64,000 nt of DNA from Ignavibacteriaceae bacterium (lineage in GTDB: Bacteria > Bacteroidota > Ignavibacteria > Ignavibacteriales > Ignavibacteriaceae), in the NCBI GenBank assembly GCA_023229425.1, contig JALNZG010000014.1, forward strand, positions 1-64,000. The letters run 5' to 3'. The position numbers were made by a program, and so were the translations under genes. Below the pieces are notes generated by a model. The model ran no database searches. It was not told where the DNA came from and saw only the letters and a program-made list of their open reading frames with translations. Below, piece after piece: positions 25,312-34,592 of the stretch (positions are counted from its first letter, which is position 1; every line of letters starts with the position of its first letter).

Positions 25312-26439
25312 CTATTTTTTAATGGTGAATTTATCAATAATTTTTATTCCCGAACCAAGTTTGTCGTTTGTTTTTTCTTTCGGAAATGCACCATATGTTG
25401 TTACGTCAACTTTATTCTTTTTTACATCGAAAACAACATACTCAAACGCGCGCATTCCTACAAAATCCCTTGAAGCCTGGGAATTTTCTCCGGGACCATA
25501 AAAATAATTTAATGTTTGATAATACGGAATGGCTTCCTCATAAGTAAATTCCTGTTCGGGATTTTTCGGTTCATCATGCTTGGGATTAAAATAATAAAGT
25601 GGCGCGCCTGAACTTCCGGCCACAATTTGATAAATACCGTCAACCGATTCTCTTCCATAAAGATGTTCGTGCCCACAAATATATGCTGTAACTTTGTATG
25701 TTTTAAGAATCCGTAAAAATTCATTCCGCTGATTGAGATACCATTGCCTGGTAGAATCTAATGGAAGTTTTAACTTCAACCCGAGATTTGGCAAACCATC
25801 ACGCAAATGTCCGCCAACAGGAAAAGCAGGCTCATGGCTTACTACAAAAATGTCGCTTACTTCTCTTTCTCTTGCTTCCTTAAGGTCATTCTCAAGCCAA
25901 TCTAAATTTTTAATATAGTGCCAATCGCGTTTGTCGTCGATTGCGTCATTCGGGTTGCCGTAATACCAGCGGTCTGAGGTAACAAATACAAAATGGTGTT
26001 TCTCATAATCAAAAGAATAAGAAATTCCCTTTTCATCTGTAGGCCCATTCAAAAAGACATCCGGGAAAATCTTCCGAAAATTTTCTTCGTCTTTCGGATG
26101 CTGGACTTCATGATTCCCAACAACTACCCAAATTTTTGGCCAAACCATTTTGGGATTACGATAAATCGGAGACATTACCTCTTTCCAATGTAAAAGCTCT
26201 TTAACGGTCTGATCCGGATTTGTTTTGCTCCCATCAACTAAATCTCCTGCAAAAACAACAAACTTTGCATCCGGTTGATTATTGAGCATGTGCTCCACAA
26301 GTGCGGAAAGGACTTTTTTGTTTACTCCTTCATCGCTACCTCGGCTATCTGACATTGCAATAAATTTTAAATTTTGTGGGATTAAAATTCCGTAGAACAC
26401 TAAAACTACAAAAATATTTTTAATTAGATGTTTAATCAT
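25312..26439 (-). CDS. Exported calcineurin-like metallophosphoesterase
   Basis: A signal peptide (IFVVLVFYGILI) precedes a metallophosphoesterase core: FIAMSDSRG (first metal Asp), FVVFAGDLVDG (GD motif), WVVVGNHEV (GNHE), FVVSHEPAF and AYICGHEHLYGR (GHxH). It most resembles purple acid phosphatase-type enzymes of 375 aa. Together with the following receptor gene it may scavenge phosphate from organic compounds; that is inference. Confidence 0.9.
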   Translation of the reverse strand: MIKHLIKNIFVVLVFYGILIPQNLKFIAMSDSRGSDEGVNKKVLSALVEHMLNNQPDAKFVVFAGDLVDGSKTNPDQTVKELLHWKEVMSPIYRNPKMVWPKIWVVVGNHEVQHPKDEENFRKIFPDVFLNGPTDEKGISYSFDYEKHHFVFVTSDRWYYGNPNDAIDDKRDWHYIKNLDWLENDLKEAREREVSDIFVVSHEPAFPVGGHLRDGLPNLGLKLKLPLDSTRQWYLNQRNEFLRILKTYKVTAYICGHEHLYGRESVDGIYQIVAGSSGAPLYYFNPKHDEPKNPEQEFTYEEAIPYYQTLNYFYGPGENSQASRDFVGMRAFEYVVFDVKKNKVDVTTYGAFPKEKTNDKLGSGIKIIDKFTIKK

Positions 26440-26483
26440 AACTGCCTTTAACTAAATAAATTAACATGAATTACATAAGCTTT

Positions 26484-27113
26484 TTAATTGTCTAATATTT
26501 TCTTTCCCATCGTACGGTATATCCCCACAACCGAACCTACAATTTTGAATTTTGGATCATTAATCTCAATGACAATCGGTTTGTATTCCGAATTTTCAGA
26601 ATGAAGCTCAATGCTCCCGTTTTTAATGCAAAATCTTTTTACTACTGCGGCATCCTCTAAAATTGCAACCACAATCTGTCCGTTTACAAGTTCGGCATCA
26701 GGCTTTACAATAACTACATCTCCGCTAAAAATATAGGCATCTTTTAAGCTATCGCCTTTAACGCGCAGCAGAAAAGATTGAGAAGGCATTTTCACAATAG
26801 TCGGTAATTGGATGGTGTCAATTGTGTCCGGATAAATTGTCAGTGGATTTCCCGCCGCCACCTCACCCATTATAGGGCGAGATATGAAATACAGTTCTTC
26901 CGAAGTAATTTCAATACTGCGGGAAAGTTTTGGTTTTTTCTTTATATATCCTTTCCTTTCGATCGCCTGCAGATGTTGTTGAACAGTTGCCCGATTTTTA
27001 TAGCCAAAATGGAGAGCAATTTCTGCTAAAGAAGGCGGAATTCTTTTTCCCACTTTTTGTTCAATCAGGAAATTCAATATTTTGTTCTGAATTTCAGTTA
27101 GTTCTTTTGACAT
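26484..27113 (-). CDS. lexA: LexA repressor
   Basis: This is the SOS repressor: a DNA-binding domain and a self-cleaving protease domain, 209 aa. The N-terminal winged helix includes PPSLAEIALHFGYKNRATVQ. Autocleavage is expected between Ala87 and Gly88 (GEVAAGNP). Catalytic residues are Ser122 in KGDSLKDA (the common form is GDSM) and Lys159 in AAVVKRF. The start at 27113 is chosen because the upstream ATG at 27164 lies within the operator palindrome. It sits ahead of the phosphoesterase gene by 44 bp. Confidence 0.95.
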   Translation of the reverse strand: MSKELTEIQNKILNFLIEQKVGKRIPPSLAEIALHFGYKNRATVQQHLQAIERKGYIKKKPKLSRSIEITSEELYFISRPIMGEVAAGNPLTIYPDTIDTIQLPTIVKMPSQSFLLRVKGDSLKDAYIFSGDVVIVKPDAELVNGQIVVAILEDAAVVKRFCIKNGSIELHSENSEYKPIVIEINDPKFKIVGSVVGIYRTMGKKILDN

Positions 27114-27158
27114 AGACACACTTCCGTTTGGTGAATTCCAATTGTTCACAAAAATAAA

Positions 27159-27178
27159 TACCATACATTTGTATGGTA
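27159..27178 (-). promoter_or_regulatory. Probable LexA operator
   Basis: Perfect 9-bp dyad TACCATACA-TT-TGTATGGTA, 45 bp upstream of the lexA start and next to the -10. Position and symmetry fit autorepression; the sequence differs from the E. coli and B. subtilis SOS boxes. Confidence 0.8.
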
Positions 27179-27179
27179 C

Positions 27180-27208
27180 AATTTATTCTGTAGAGGAATA
27201 CAAATCAA
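27180..27208 (-). promoter_or_regulatory. Probable lexA promoter
   Basis: On the minus strand TTGATT (27208-27203), 17 bp, then TAAATT (27185-27180), immediately followed by the operator. Confidence 0.55.
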
Positions 27209-27335
27209 GGGATTTTCTTAGTTGTGAATAAAATTATTGCAATAAAGTGGAAAAAACATCAAACTCTTTAAAAATAATTTTGAGAAAAATCTTTTGTAAT
27301 TTATTACTTTTAAGAGAGATACGGAAAAGAGCGGG

Positions 27336-30300
27336 TTATTTGAGGAAGATTTTTTCTAAAGCCTCAATCATTTTTTCGCGAAAGATGGGCTTTGAAATAA
27401 ATTCGTTAAATCCCGCAGCAATAAATTTATCTTTGTCCCCAGGAAGAACATAAGCCGTTACCGCAATAATTGGAAGTGATTTAAATCCTGGCATTTGATG
27501 AATCATTTTAAGCGCATCTAAACCATTGTATTCGCCTTGAAGGTTGATATCCATAACTATGAAATCGAAACTCTGGCTAGTAATAAGCGGTAAAGCTTCT
27601 TCAAAACTTACAGCAAATTTAATTTCTCCTAATTCTTTCATCTGAACTTTGAATAGAATTTGCGAATCAACCTGATCTTCAATGTAAAGACAAGAAAGTT
27701 TTTGAAGTTCCAATACTTTTTGAACACGAGGAGCTTCTTTGAATTCTTCTACTAAAGTTCTTCTAAGATTTATAGGAATCTCTACAGTCTGGTGCGATGG
27801 TGGCGGTGGGATCACCTTCTCAAATTCTTCACTGACAATTGTCGCCCTGCTTCGGCTGAACGGTGTTTGTTGGGTTGGTTTTTCTTCTCTTATTTGCGAA
27901 GTTCTTGATACTACTTCTTGAGTAGTAGGTTTTATTTCAACAGTTTGTTTTAGTGGAAAGATAAATCCAATTTCATAAGGTTCAATTCCCTTTCTAATAA
28001 TTTCGATTTTACAATTTAATGTTTGTGTCAGTTCACGCAACGTTAAAATAGCAAAACGTGAAACCCCGTAAGCGCGGATAAGAGAAACGTCGCTATTTTG
28101 TATTAAAACCGGTTCAAGTGCAAAGAGCAATTTTTCCGAAATTTTTGAAAGCTCATCGCGTAGGGAAAAAATAAAATCGTTTTCGTCCGTCTGTTCAATA
28201 GAAAAATAGAAATGGTTTTCGTCACTAATTTTGGCACAAATGCTTGCAATTGTACCAAAAAACATTCTATATTTTCGTTCATCGCCCTCAAGCCAAAGCG
28301 GGGCTATTTTAGTAATTAAACTGTGTTTTTTGTGGACAGGTTCTTCACTAAATTCTCTTTTAACTTTATCAAAGAGATCAGGCAAAGCAAAAGTAACGGA
28401 TTGGGGTTCATCTTCCTCTTTCAACAAAGTTGAATACTCTGCAATGGCATTCATCGTTTCCATCAATTCGTGCTGATTTTCCTGAATATAGTTAAGCGCT
28501 TCTTTTTGGTCAGTGGTCGGAGAAGGAATGCTCTCTTTTACTTCCTGTAGAAATCCCAGCATCACATTTATCGGTGTAAGAATCTCATGGAAAATAGTTG
28601 AAAGTTGTGAAGGTTCTAATCGCTTTCCGGATTTTTTGCCAATCGTTTGGACAACAACTTCTTTTTCTTTTTGTGTTATTTTTATTATGATGGCATAGGA
28701 ATCTACTATTCCGTTTGTATTTGAGTTAGGAATGGCGGTTATTTCAGCCGGAATAAATACTTTCTGTGCATTTTTAATTTCAACCGGTAATTTAATTGAG
28801 TCTGATGATTTAGATGAAAATATCTTTGATGTAATGTTCCCTCGATCGTTATCGCTAAAAAGTGAAATAAGTGAATTTCCAACTAAACTTGTTTTATTGA
28901 TACCGACATAAAGAACAAGATTTTGATTTACAAATTTTATAAATCCCGAATTATCGGTAACTGCAATTAATTGATCGGCTCCTTCAAAAACGGATTTGTA
29001 CAGTTTAAATTCATTTTCTTTGTCATAATTACTGGTAATATTTTTAATAATAGTAAAGTGTGCTTCTTTATTTTCATAGGTGAAAACATCTTTAAATATT
29101 TCTACCGTAATTGTTGAACCATCTTTCTTTTTATGGTTGAACGGACCCGAGAAAATGTTTTTCTTATCTAATACAGGGGTATCGAGCAGCGTTTGAATAT
29201 CTTCAGGTGAATATAAATCAGTCAGGTCCATTTGTAAAAATTCTTCATGCGAATACCCATAAAGAGTAATCGCAGCATCGTTTGCTTCAAGAAAACGAAG
29301 GTTTTCTGCATCATAAATCAAAATTGGATCCGGTAAAGATTTTATTAATACGTCAAACATTTTTCCTCTGGTTTTAATAAATGCTTCGAAGCTATCAAAA
29401 GCATCAAGAAATTCTACAACCAAAAAATAAGCATTTGTTTCAACTTTGTCACTATTTAATTTCTTAATTTTTGCTTGAAGATGACGGATATTTTTCCCGT
29501 TTCGAAAGGGAATTGAAATTGATAATTCTTCAGAGTTTGCTTCCATTGCTGCGGTTATTTCTTGCGCAATTGCTTGGGGGAATATTTGACTCAGATGAAT
29601 ATTACTGGAGGAGAATGCATCAAGTCCGGCTAATTCAGAAAAAGGTTTATTTGCTTTTTCAATTCGTGCATTTTCATTAAGGATACAAACCGGGAACAAA
29701 ATTGAATCTAATAAATCTTGTATTAAATAATTTCCGCTCTGCAAATCGGAGAATTTGTTTTGCGTCATTTCTTTTTGAGCAATTCCTATTTCCGCTATAA
29801 CCTTATTATCTGCATCTAGTAGTGGAATAACCACCGATTGATAGTCGTGATAATCAGTAAATCCCTTTACCGGAATTCCTTTGATAATTAATGTATTCCC
29901 TGTTGTTTTTAGAAAAGATTCCATGGAATTATAAAAATCAAGATTGAATGTCGGAATAAAAATTTCTTCCGGTCTTCCTATGATCTGGGCAACGCTTAAT
30001 CCGAGTTTGCCGGCAAAATTTTGGTTTACCAACAGATATTTATTTTCGCTGTCTTTCAGCCAGAAAAGTTCTTCAAGTTTGTTGATAGAAACTTGTAGTT
30101 TGTTTTTCCCTAAAAAAGTGAATGGATAATTTGATTGGATCTCATGAATGGTATTTATTAATTCAGGATTTGAAAAAGTTTTGGATATTTCTCCCGATGA
30201 AATGTTAAAATGAACAGTTTTCCCCTCTCCAATTGCTGCTGGTTCACTTATTTCAAATTGAAGAAAATAATAATCGTTCCCTTCGTTTGGATAATAATTT

Positions 30301-30596
30301 ATTTGGAATTGGAGTTGAAATTCTTGATGGGTATGAAGTCTAAATCTCCCTTTCTTTTCAACGGGGAATACCTCATACTTCAAATTTTCTAAAATATCCT
30401 CAATATGGCTAACTTCATGCTTATCAAATATTTCTAAAAAATTTTGGATTTCTTCGGTGAGCAAAAATATTTCGATTGCTTTTTTGTTCCGATAAAGGAT
30501 ATTTCCCTTTTGATCGATCAATAAAAATGCGTTGCCGGTAGAGCCTACCAGCGCCTTTATTAATTCAAGATGTTCTATATTTACCGAAGTCATCAC
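27336..30596 (-). CDS. Multi-PAS hybrid histidine kinase with degenerate ATPase domain and receiver
   Basis: A 1086-aa cytoplasmic signalling protein with about five PAS modules (LLIDQKGNILYRNKKAIEIF; LVNQNFAGKLGLSVAQIIGR; CILNENARIEKANKPFSELA; LIYDAENLRFLEANDAAITL; AVTDNSGFIKFVNQNLVLYV). Next is a HisKA-like helix with His670 (IFHEILTPINVMLGF). The segment where an HATPase belongs (about 760-880) lacks the N-box asparagine and the DxGxG box. A receiver domain follows at about 965-1085, with Asp1016 (FIVMDINLQ) and conserved Lys in FISKPI. It is the last gene of the polysaccharide operon, 19 bp after the FN3 lipoprotein gene. It may act as a phosphorelay node or scaffold instead of an autonomous kinase. 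Confidence 0.85.
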   Translation of the reverse strand: MMTSVNIEHLELIKALVGSTGNAFLLIDQKGNILYRNKKAIEIFLLTEEIQNFLEIFDKHEVSHIEDILENLKYEVFPVEKKGRFRLHTHQEFQLQFQINYYPNEGNDYYFLQFEISEPAAIGEGKTVHFNISSGEISKTFSNPELINTIHEIQSNYPFTFLGKNKLQVSINKLEELFWLKDSENKYLLVNQNFAGKLGLSVAQIIGRPEEIFIPTFNLDFYNSMESFLKTTGNTLIIKGIPVKGFTDYHDYQSVVIPLLDADNKVIAEIGIAQKEMTQNKFSDLQSGNYLIQDLLDSILFPVCILNENARIEKANKPFSELAGLDAFSSSNIHLSQIFPQAIAQEITAAMEANSEELSISIPFRNGKNIRHLQAKIKKLNSDKVETNAYFLVVEFLDAFDSFEAFIKTRGKMFDVLIKSLPDPILIYDAENLRFLEANDAAITLYGYSHEEFLQMDLTDLYSPEDIQTLLDTPVLDKKNIFSGPFNHKKKDGSTITVEIFKDVFTYENKEAHFTIIKNITSNYDKENEFKLYKSVFEGADQLIAVTDNSGFIKFVNQNLVLYVGINKTSLVGNSLISLFSDNDRGNITSKIFSSKSSDSIKLPVEIKNAQKVFIPAEITAIPNSNTNGIVDSYAIIIKITQKEKEVVVQTIGKKSGKRLEPSQLSTIFHEILTPINVMLGFLQEVKESIPSPTTDQKEALNYIQENQHELMETMNAIAEYSTLLKEEDEPQSVTFALPDLFDKVKREFSEEPVHKKHSLITKIAPLWLEGDERKYRMFFGTIASICAKISDENHFYFSIEQTDENDFIFSLRDELSKISEKLLFALEPVLIQNSDVSLIRAYGVSRFAILTLRELTQTLNCKIEIIRKGIEPYEIGFIFPLKQTVEIKPTTQEVVSRTSQIREEKPTQQTPFSRSRATIVSEEFEKVIPPPPSHQTVEIPINLRRTLVEEFKEAPRVQKVLELQKLSCLYIEDQVDSQILFKVQMKELGEIKFAVSFEEALPLITSQSFDFIVMDINLQGEYNGLDALKMIHQMPGFKSLPIIAVTAYVLPGDKDKFIAAGFNEFISKPIFREKMIEALEKIFLK

Positions 30597-30615
30597 TGTA
30601 ATTTCTAATTTTTTT

Positions 30616-32166
30616 TCACTTTGAAGGATTTTTTATCGTGATTACATTTGAGTATCCCGAATAAACGATACCATCAGTTGCTCTAATTCTGTAAGCGTAG
30701 GTTATTCCTCCAACGGTAGATGCATCAACAAATTCTGCGATATCCTTATCGGTTACAGCAATCTCTGTAAAATTTAATAGGGCTGCATCACTTGCTCTTT
30801 CAACACTAAAATTGACCTCGTTATTTGAATTATCTCGCCATGTCAAATTGATTGTGTTATTTGCGCCATAGTATGTTTGAAGGTTCGATGGAGAATTAAT
30901 TAATGCAGACTGCACATTGGCGGACACTTCATTTGTGTAACCTGAAAAATTAACGTTATCCGTAACCCGAATTCTATAATAATATGTTAGACCCAATATT
31001 ACATCCGTATCATCATATTGAGTTTCATCTGCTTGGGCAGAACCAATTATGGAATAAGTTAATGAGGATGCGGATCTTCTCTCAATCAATGTTTGAGTTT
31101 CATTTGTGTTGTTGTCGATCCAAACTAATCGGATAGTTTTTGAGTTAAGATTGATTGTCCTAAGATTTTGAGGGACTAGAAGATCATAACCTAGGGTTTT
31201 TGCACTCACTTCGGTTGATGTGACAGAATCATCGTTTGATACGGCTTTTATACGGTAGATGTAGTCTGTGCTTGGAACTAGTCCGTAACCCGAATCTTTA
31301 AAGGTTGTTTTGTTAAATGGAAGGATTCCAATTTGTTCATAATTAGAGTAAAGTGTTTTCCGTTCAATTTTGAAATAGTTTTCATTATCCGAATTGTCTT
31401 GCCAGTTCAAAACAATCTTTCTCGAACCAAAAGCGACAGCAGAGACGTTTGTTGGAGCAACGATTGTTCCACCTGAGGCACCACCGGAATTGGAGATTTC
31501 GTTAGATGATGGGGATTCTCCTCGCTCATTAAATGCAACTACTTTGTAGAAATATACAGATAACGGATCAACACTTTCATCATTCGCATTAAAACTTTTT
31601 GAACCTACCTCTTTAATGATTGTATAGATTCCAATTGCTTCGGTTTTGCGGTAAATTCTAAAACCATCTACATTTAAATAATCATGTTTCCAGGAAAGGT
31701 TTACTATCGTTGCCGAAAGTTTCTGCAGAGCTAATCCGGTCGGTGCTTTTGGAGGGACAATTACTTTGGCAACAAAGAGATTTGTCTGGACGGGGCTGTC
31801 TGTAGCTTTCCCGCTTGTATCGAAAACTCGTAAGAAATATTTTAATGTTTTTCTTAGATAAGTTGAATCAATGGTCCAGAGGATTGATGGAGCTGCCGTT
31901 GTTCCATCATAATTTACCAATGCTTTAAAAGTACTGTCAACCCACAATTCAACTGCACGAATACCAACATCATCTTTTGCTTCAAAGAGAAATTCATTAC
32001 TTCCAAGTTGAACCGTATCATTAGTAAGAGGATATTTTGGAGTAATAGTTGGATTTTGCGTATCTCCGGTTGTACTGGAACCGGTAGCCGTAGGAGAAGT
32101 GATGGCATCAACGCAGCCATAGTAGAAAAATGAAAAAAACAAAACGATAAATAAAATCTTTTTCAT
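30616..32166 (-). CDS. FN3-domain lipoprotein
   Basis: A signal peptide with lipobox (FFSFFYYGCVDA) marks a lipoprotein. Residues about 40-135 form an Ig-like module (VGIRAVELWVDSTFKALV). About four fibronectin III repeats follow, each with a W-x-D-N-S-x-NE core (VLNWQDNSDNENYFKIERK, LVWIDNNTNETQTLIERR, LTWRDNSNNEVNFSVERA). It is 2 bp from the NodB-like gene, so it belongs to the polysaccharide operon and may bind or anchor the polymer. Confidence 0.85.
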   Translation of the reverse strand: MKKILFIVLFFSFFYYGCVDAITSPTATGSSTTGDTQNPTITPKYPLTNDTVQLGSNEFLFEAKDDVGIRAVELWVDSTFKALVNYDGTTAAPSILWTIDSTYLRKTLKYFLRVFDTSGKATDSPVQTNLFVAKVIVPPKAPTGLALQKLSATIVNLSWKHDYLNVDGFRIYRKTEAIGIYTIIKEVGSKSFNANDESVDPLSVYFYKVVAFNERGESPSSNEISNSGGASGGTIVAPTNVSAVAFGSRKIVLNWQDNSDNENYFKIERKTLYSNYEQIGILPFNKTTFKDSGYGLVPSTDYIYRIKAVSNDDSVTSTEVSAKTLGYDLLVPQNLRTINLNSKTIRLVWIDNNTNETQTLIERRSASSLTYSIIGSAQADETQYDDTDVILGLTYYYRIRVTDNVNFSGYTNEVSANVQSALINSPSNLQTYYGANNTINLTWRDNSNNEVNFSVERASDAALLNFTEIAVTDKDIAEFVDASTVGGITYAYRIRATDGIVYSGYSNVITIKNPSK

Positions 32167-32168
32167 GG

Positions 32169-34079
32169 TTAGTTTCCTGATAATACTTTTGGTTTATCGT
32201 AGTCAATGTAATAAATTCTAGTTTCTCCAGGCGCGAACTCTTTAATTTTAAGATACATCATGTGTGTCGTCGGGTTAAAAGAATATTCCGGTTGTATTGT
32301 TCCGATGATTTCAGAAGAGACCTCTAGATTCGTAACAGTCATCTGCAAATCAATTTCAAGCATTATTTCTTTTAATTTTTCCATACCGGGATTACTAATT
32401 GAAACAGTAACGCGGGATTCACCACGTGATTCAATACGCATTTCTACTTTATTTTTCTTCACCCACCAATTATAAATTTCATTTCCTGAAGCAACCCACA
32501 TCTTTTTTGTTTTGATGTATTTTAACAAATCTCTTAAAACTGAGATGTTCTGTGGTTGACATTGGAATTCAGTATGTACTTTGAAAACATACAATCCACC
32601 TTCAAATAAAACTCTATCTACATCCTCCTTGTAAGTGTAAAGTTGAAAGTCCTGCTGGGTTAATCCAAAATCACGAATTACTTCATAGTCATCTCTGGCT
32701 GTTTTAGTAATTGAAATAACTGTGTTCTCCCCTTTTATAATAGCTTTAGGAACAGAACGATCAGTAAGAGAATCCGTAAGCACATATTTGTAGTTTGCTT
32801 CTGCAATAGCACGGAGACTATTATCATCAAAAAGGCCGTAATATGGAAGAAGCCCATCAGTGTGAACTCCTTTAATACTTTCGATTTTGGAATTAGCTTC
32901 TTTTACTTTTCTCGTTTGTGTATTATAATCATCTAATTTATTCGTCGTATCATCAACAGCAGCCATGTAGCCGATATCTACTACTGCACCTATATCTCCG
33001 TAGGAAGCAATCGTCTTAACCAAATCCTGATAATTTGAAACTTTTGAAGGATCAACAAAAAAAGTAGCTTTAATTCCTTCTGATCTTAAAAGCGGTAAAA
33101 TATTTCTTACATTTTGTGGTTGATCTCCGACCATAACTGCAAGCATCGCACCAGCTTTATAATCCTCAGGCCAATCTTTAACATATGCAAGAGGTTTATA
33201 CTGAAGCCAACTCAACGCATTGTGAAAAAGTCTATCAAAATAAATATAATCTTCTTGAATACCGATAACAGAATTAATTTCAAACCCCATCCAAATAAAC
33301 CTGCCTTGACCATAGGAACCATAAACTATTCCACCGCTCTTCTTAACTTCTTCGCGAACTAATCCGTCCTGCAGCCTATAATTATACCAAAAACTTACTT
33401 GTGTCGAACGTGGTTCTAGAACTTCTACAGAAATTGGGCGATCCCATGTTGCAACTTTTAATGGATATCCCGTAGGAATATTTGCTGTTATCGGTAAGTT
33501 CCCTCTCAGCGTATGAATTTTAGTAACGTCATCTCTTTCAACTTCCTTAATAAATTTCATTCCGAAAACTTCGTTAAAAAATTCCCATCCTCTCCATTTA
33601 CCGTCGGCAGAAAATGATGCGATACCACTCGTTACAAAAACAGAACCTCCTCTATCAATGAATTTTTTAATATTGATGGTTTCTTCGTCACTTAAAGATT
33701 TTGACCCGGGAAGAATTAATATTTTATAATTATAATGTTTACCTTTCTCAATGTCGTTGTCTTTTATAATATCAAAACTATAATGATAATTATTTAAGAA
33801 CTTTTTCCATGTAGTAATGTTGTCGTTTAACCAGGTACTTCCTGGAGGAAGCATATTTTCAGTGTATTGGGAATAAAGGATCGCTATGTTTGTGCCTTCG
33901 CCTGAAATTACTTTTTTTGCTGCAGAGACATCGGTGAAAGCTTCTTTATAACTGAATCGTCCCATCACACCTTTAAGAATAAGTAAATAAACAACTATCG
34001 AGGCAAGCATAAACAGCGTGCCTAACGCGATAACAATCAAAGAGTTTACTGTAAACCCTTTATTTTTTGTTACCTCCAC
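32169..34079 (-). CDS. Membrane protein with GATase-like and NodB-like domains (catalytic His pair missing)
   Basis: The 636-aa protein has one N-terminal transmembrane helix (about 13-37). A class I amidotransferase-like domain follows (YKILILPGSKSLSDEETINI, FIDRGGSVFVTSG), then a polysaccharide deacetylase-like barrel (about 300-560: GAMLAVMVGDQPQNVRNILP, IKATFFVDPSKV, GLLPYYGLFDDNSLRAIAEA). The H-x3-H metal motif expected after the second strand reads GDIGAVVDIGYM here, so the zinc site looks incomplete; a late His remains in FKVHTEFQ. It resembles the PgaB/IcaB role by context, but deacetylation is doubtful. It overlaps the preceding small gene by 10 bp. Confidence 0.75.
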   Translation of the reverse strand: MEVTKNKGFTVNSLIVIALGTLFMLASIVVYLLILKGVMGRFSYKEAFTDVSAAKKVISGEGTNIAILYSQYTENMLPPGSTWLNDNITTWKKFLNNYHYSFDIIKDNDIEKGKHYNYKILILPGSKSLSDEETINIKKFIDRGGSVFVTSGIASFSADGKWRGWEFFNEVFGMKFIKEVERDDVTKIHTLRGNLPITANIPTGYPLKVATWDRPISVEVLEPRSTQVSFWYNYRLQDGLVREEVKKSGGIVYGSYGQGRFIWMGFEINSVIGIQEDYIYFDRLFHNALSWLQYKPLAYVKDWPEDYKAGAMLAVMVGDQPQNVRNILPLLRSEGIKATFFVDPSKVSNYQDLVKTIASYGDIGAVVDIGYMAAVDDTTNKLDDYNTQTRKVKEANSKIESIKGVHTDGLLPYYGLFDDNSLRAIAEANYKYVLTDSLTDRSVPKAIIKGENTVISITKTARDDYEVIRDFGLTQQDFQLYTYKEDVDRVLFEGGLYVFKVHTEFQCQPQNISVLRDLLKYIKTKKMWVASGNEIYNWWVKKNKVEMRIESRGESRVTVSISNPGMEKLKEIMLEIDLQMTVTNLEVSSEIIGTIQPEYSFNPTTHMMYLKIKEFAPGETRIYYIDYDKPKVLSGN

Positions 34080-34570
34080 TTCACTGCTCCTTGACTTTTC
34101 ACATTTTCTTTAGCGGAGACGTAACCATCACTTGTGTATTTCATAAATTTCTGATCTCCTGATTGAGTAGCCTGCGCTTGCTGGCGTCCTTCCTGTGCTG
34201 CAATGCGGGATTGAGAATATTGCTGCGGAGCGGGAGTGTTTCTTGCCTGAACTGATTGAGGACCCGCTTGAGCCCGCTGTTGAATAAAAATTGGTTCCGG
34301 TTGTTGTGGTCTGTAATTTGGTTGAGGTGTAGCTCTTACTGGTTCAAACAAAATTTGTCCGGGAGCTCTTTGATGGTCCTGAGCTTGTAATTGTTCAGCA
34401 ATTAATTCCGGAGTAAGTAACTCAGCTTGCAAGGTTGCCGGTTGTGGCACTTCAGCTTGTTCACCTTGACGCTCTCTAACTTTGTAAAGGATGTAAGCTC
34501 CAATAGCAAGAATAAACGTGCTTATAGTTGCCATTAATATAATTGTTGCTAAAATAGGTATCAGTTCCAT
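34070..34570 (-). CDS. Small membrane protein with Gln/Pro-rich tail
   Basis: The 166-aa protein has one N-terminal helix (LATIILMATISTFILAIGAYILY). A long low-complexity tail is rich in Q, A, P and R (QPNYRPQQPEPIFIQQRAQA), and the end is basic. No enzyme motif is seen. It lies between the glycosyltransferase and NodB-like genes, where PgaD-type helper proteins occur in pga operons. There is no sequence match to PgaD, so that role is only positional. Confidence 0.65.
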   Translation of the reverse strand: MELIPILATIILMATISTFILAIGAYILYKVRERQGEQAEVPQPATLQAELLTPELIAEQLQAQDHQRAPGQILFEPVRATPQPNYRPQQPEPIFIQQRAQAGPQSVQARNTPAPQQYSQSRIAAQEGRQQAQATQSGDQKFMKYTSDGYVSAKENVKSQGAVKWR

Positions 34571-34592
34571 GAATTCACCTTTTGTGTTTAAA

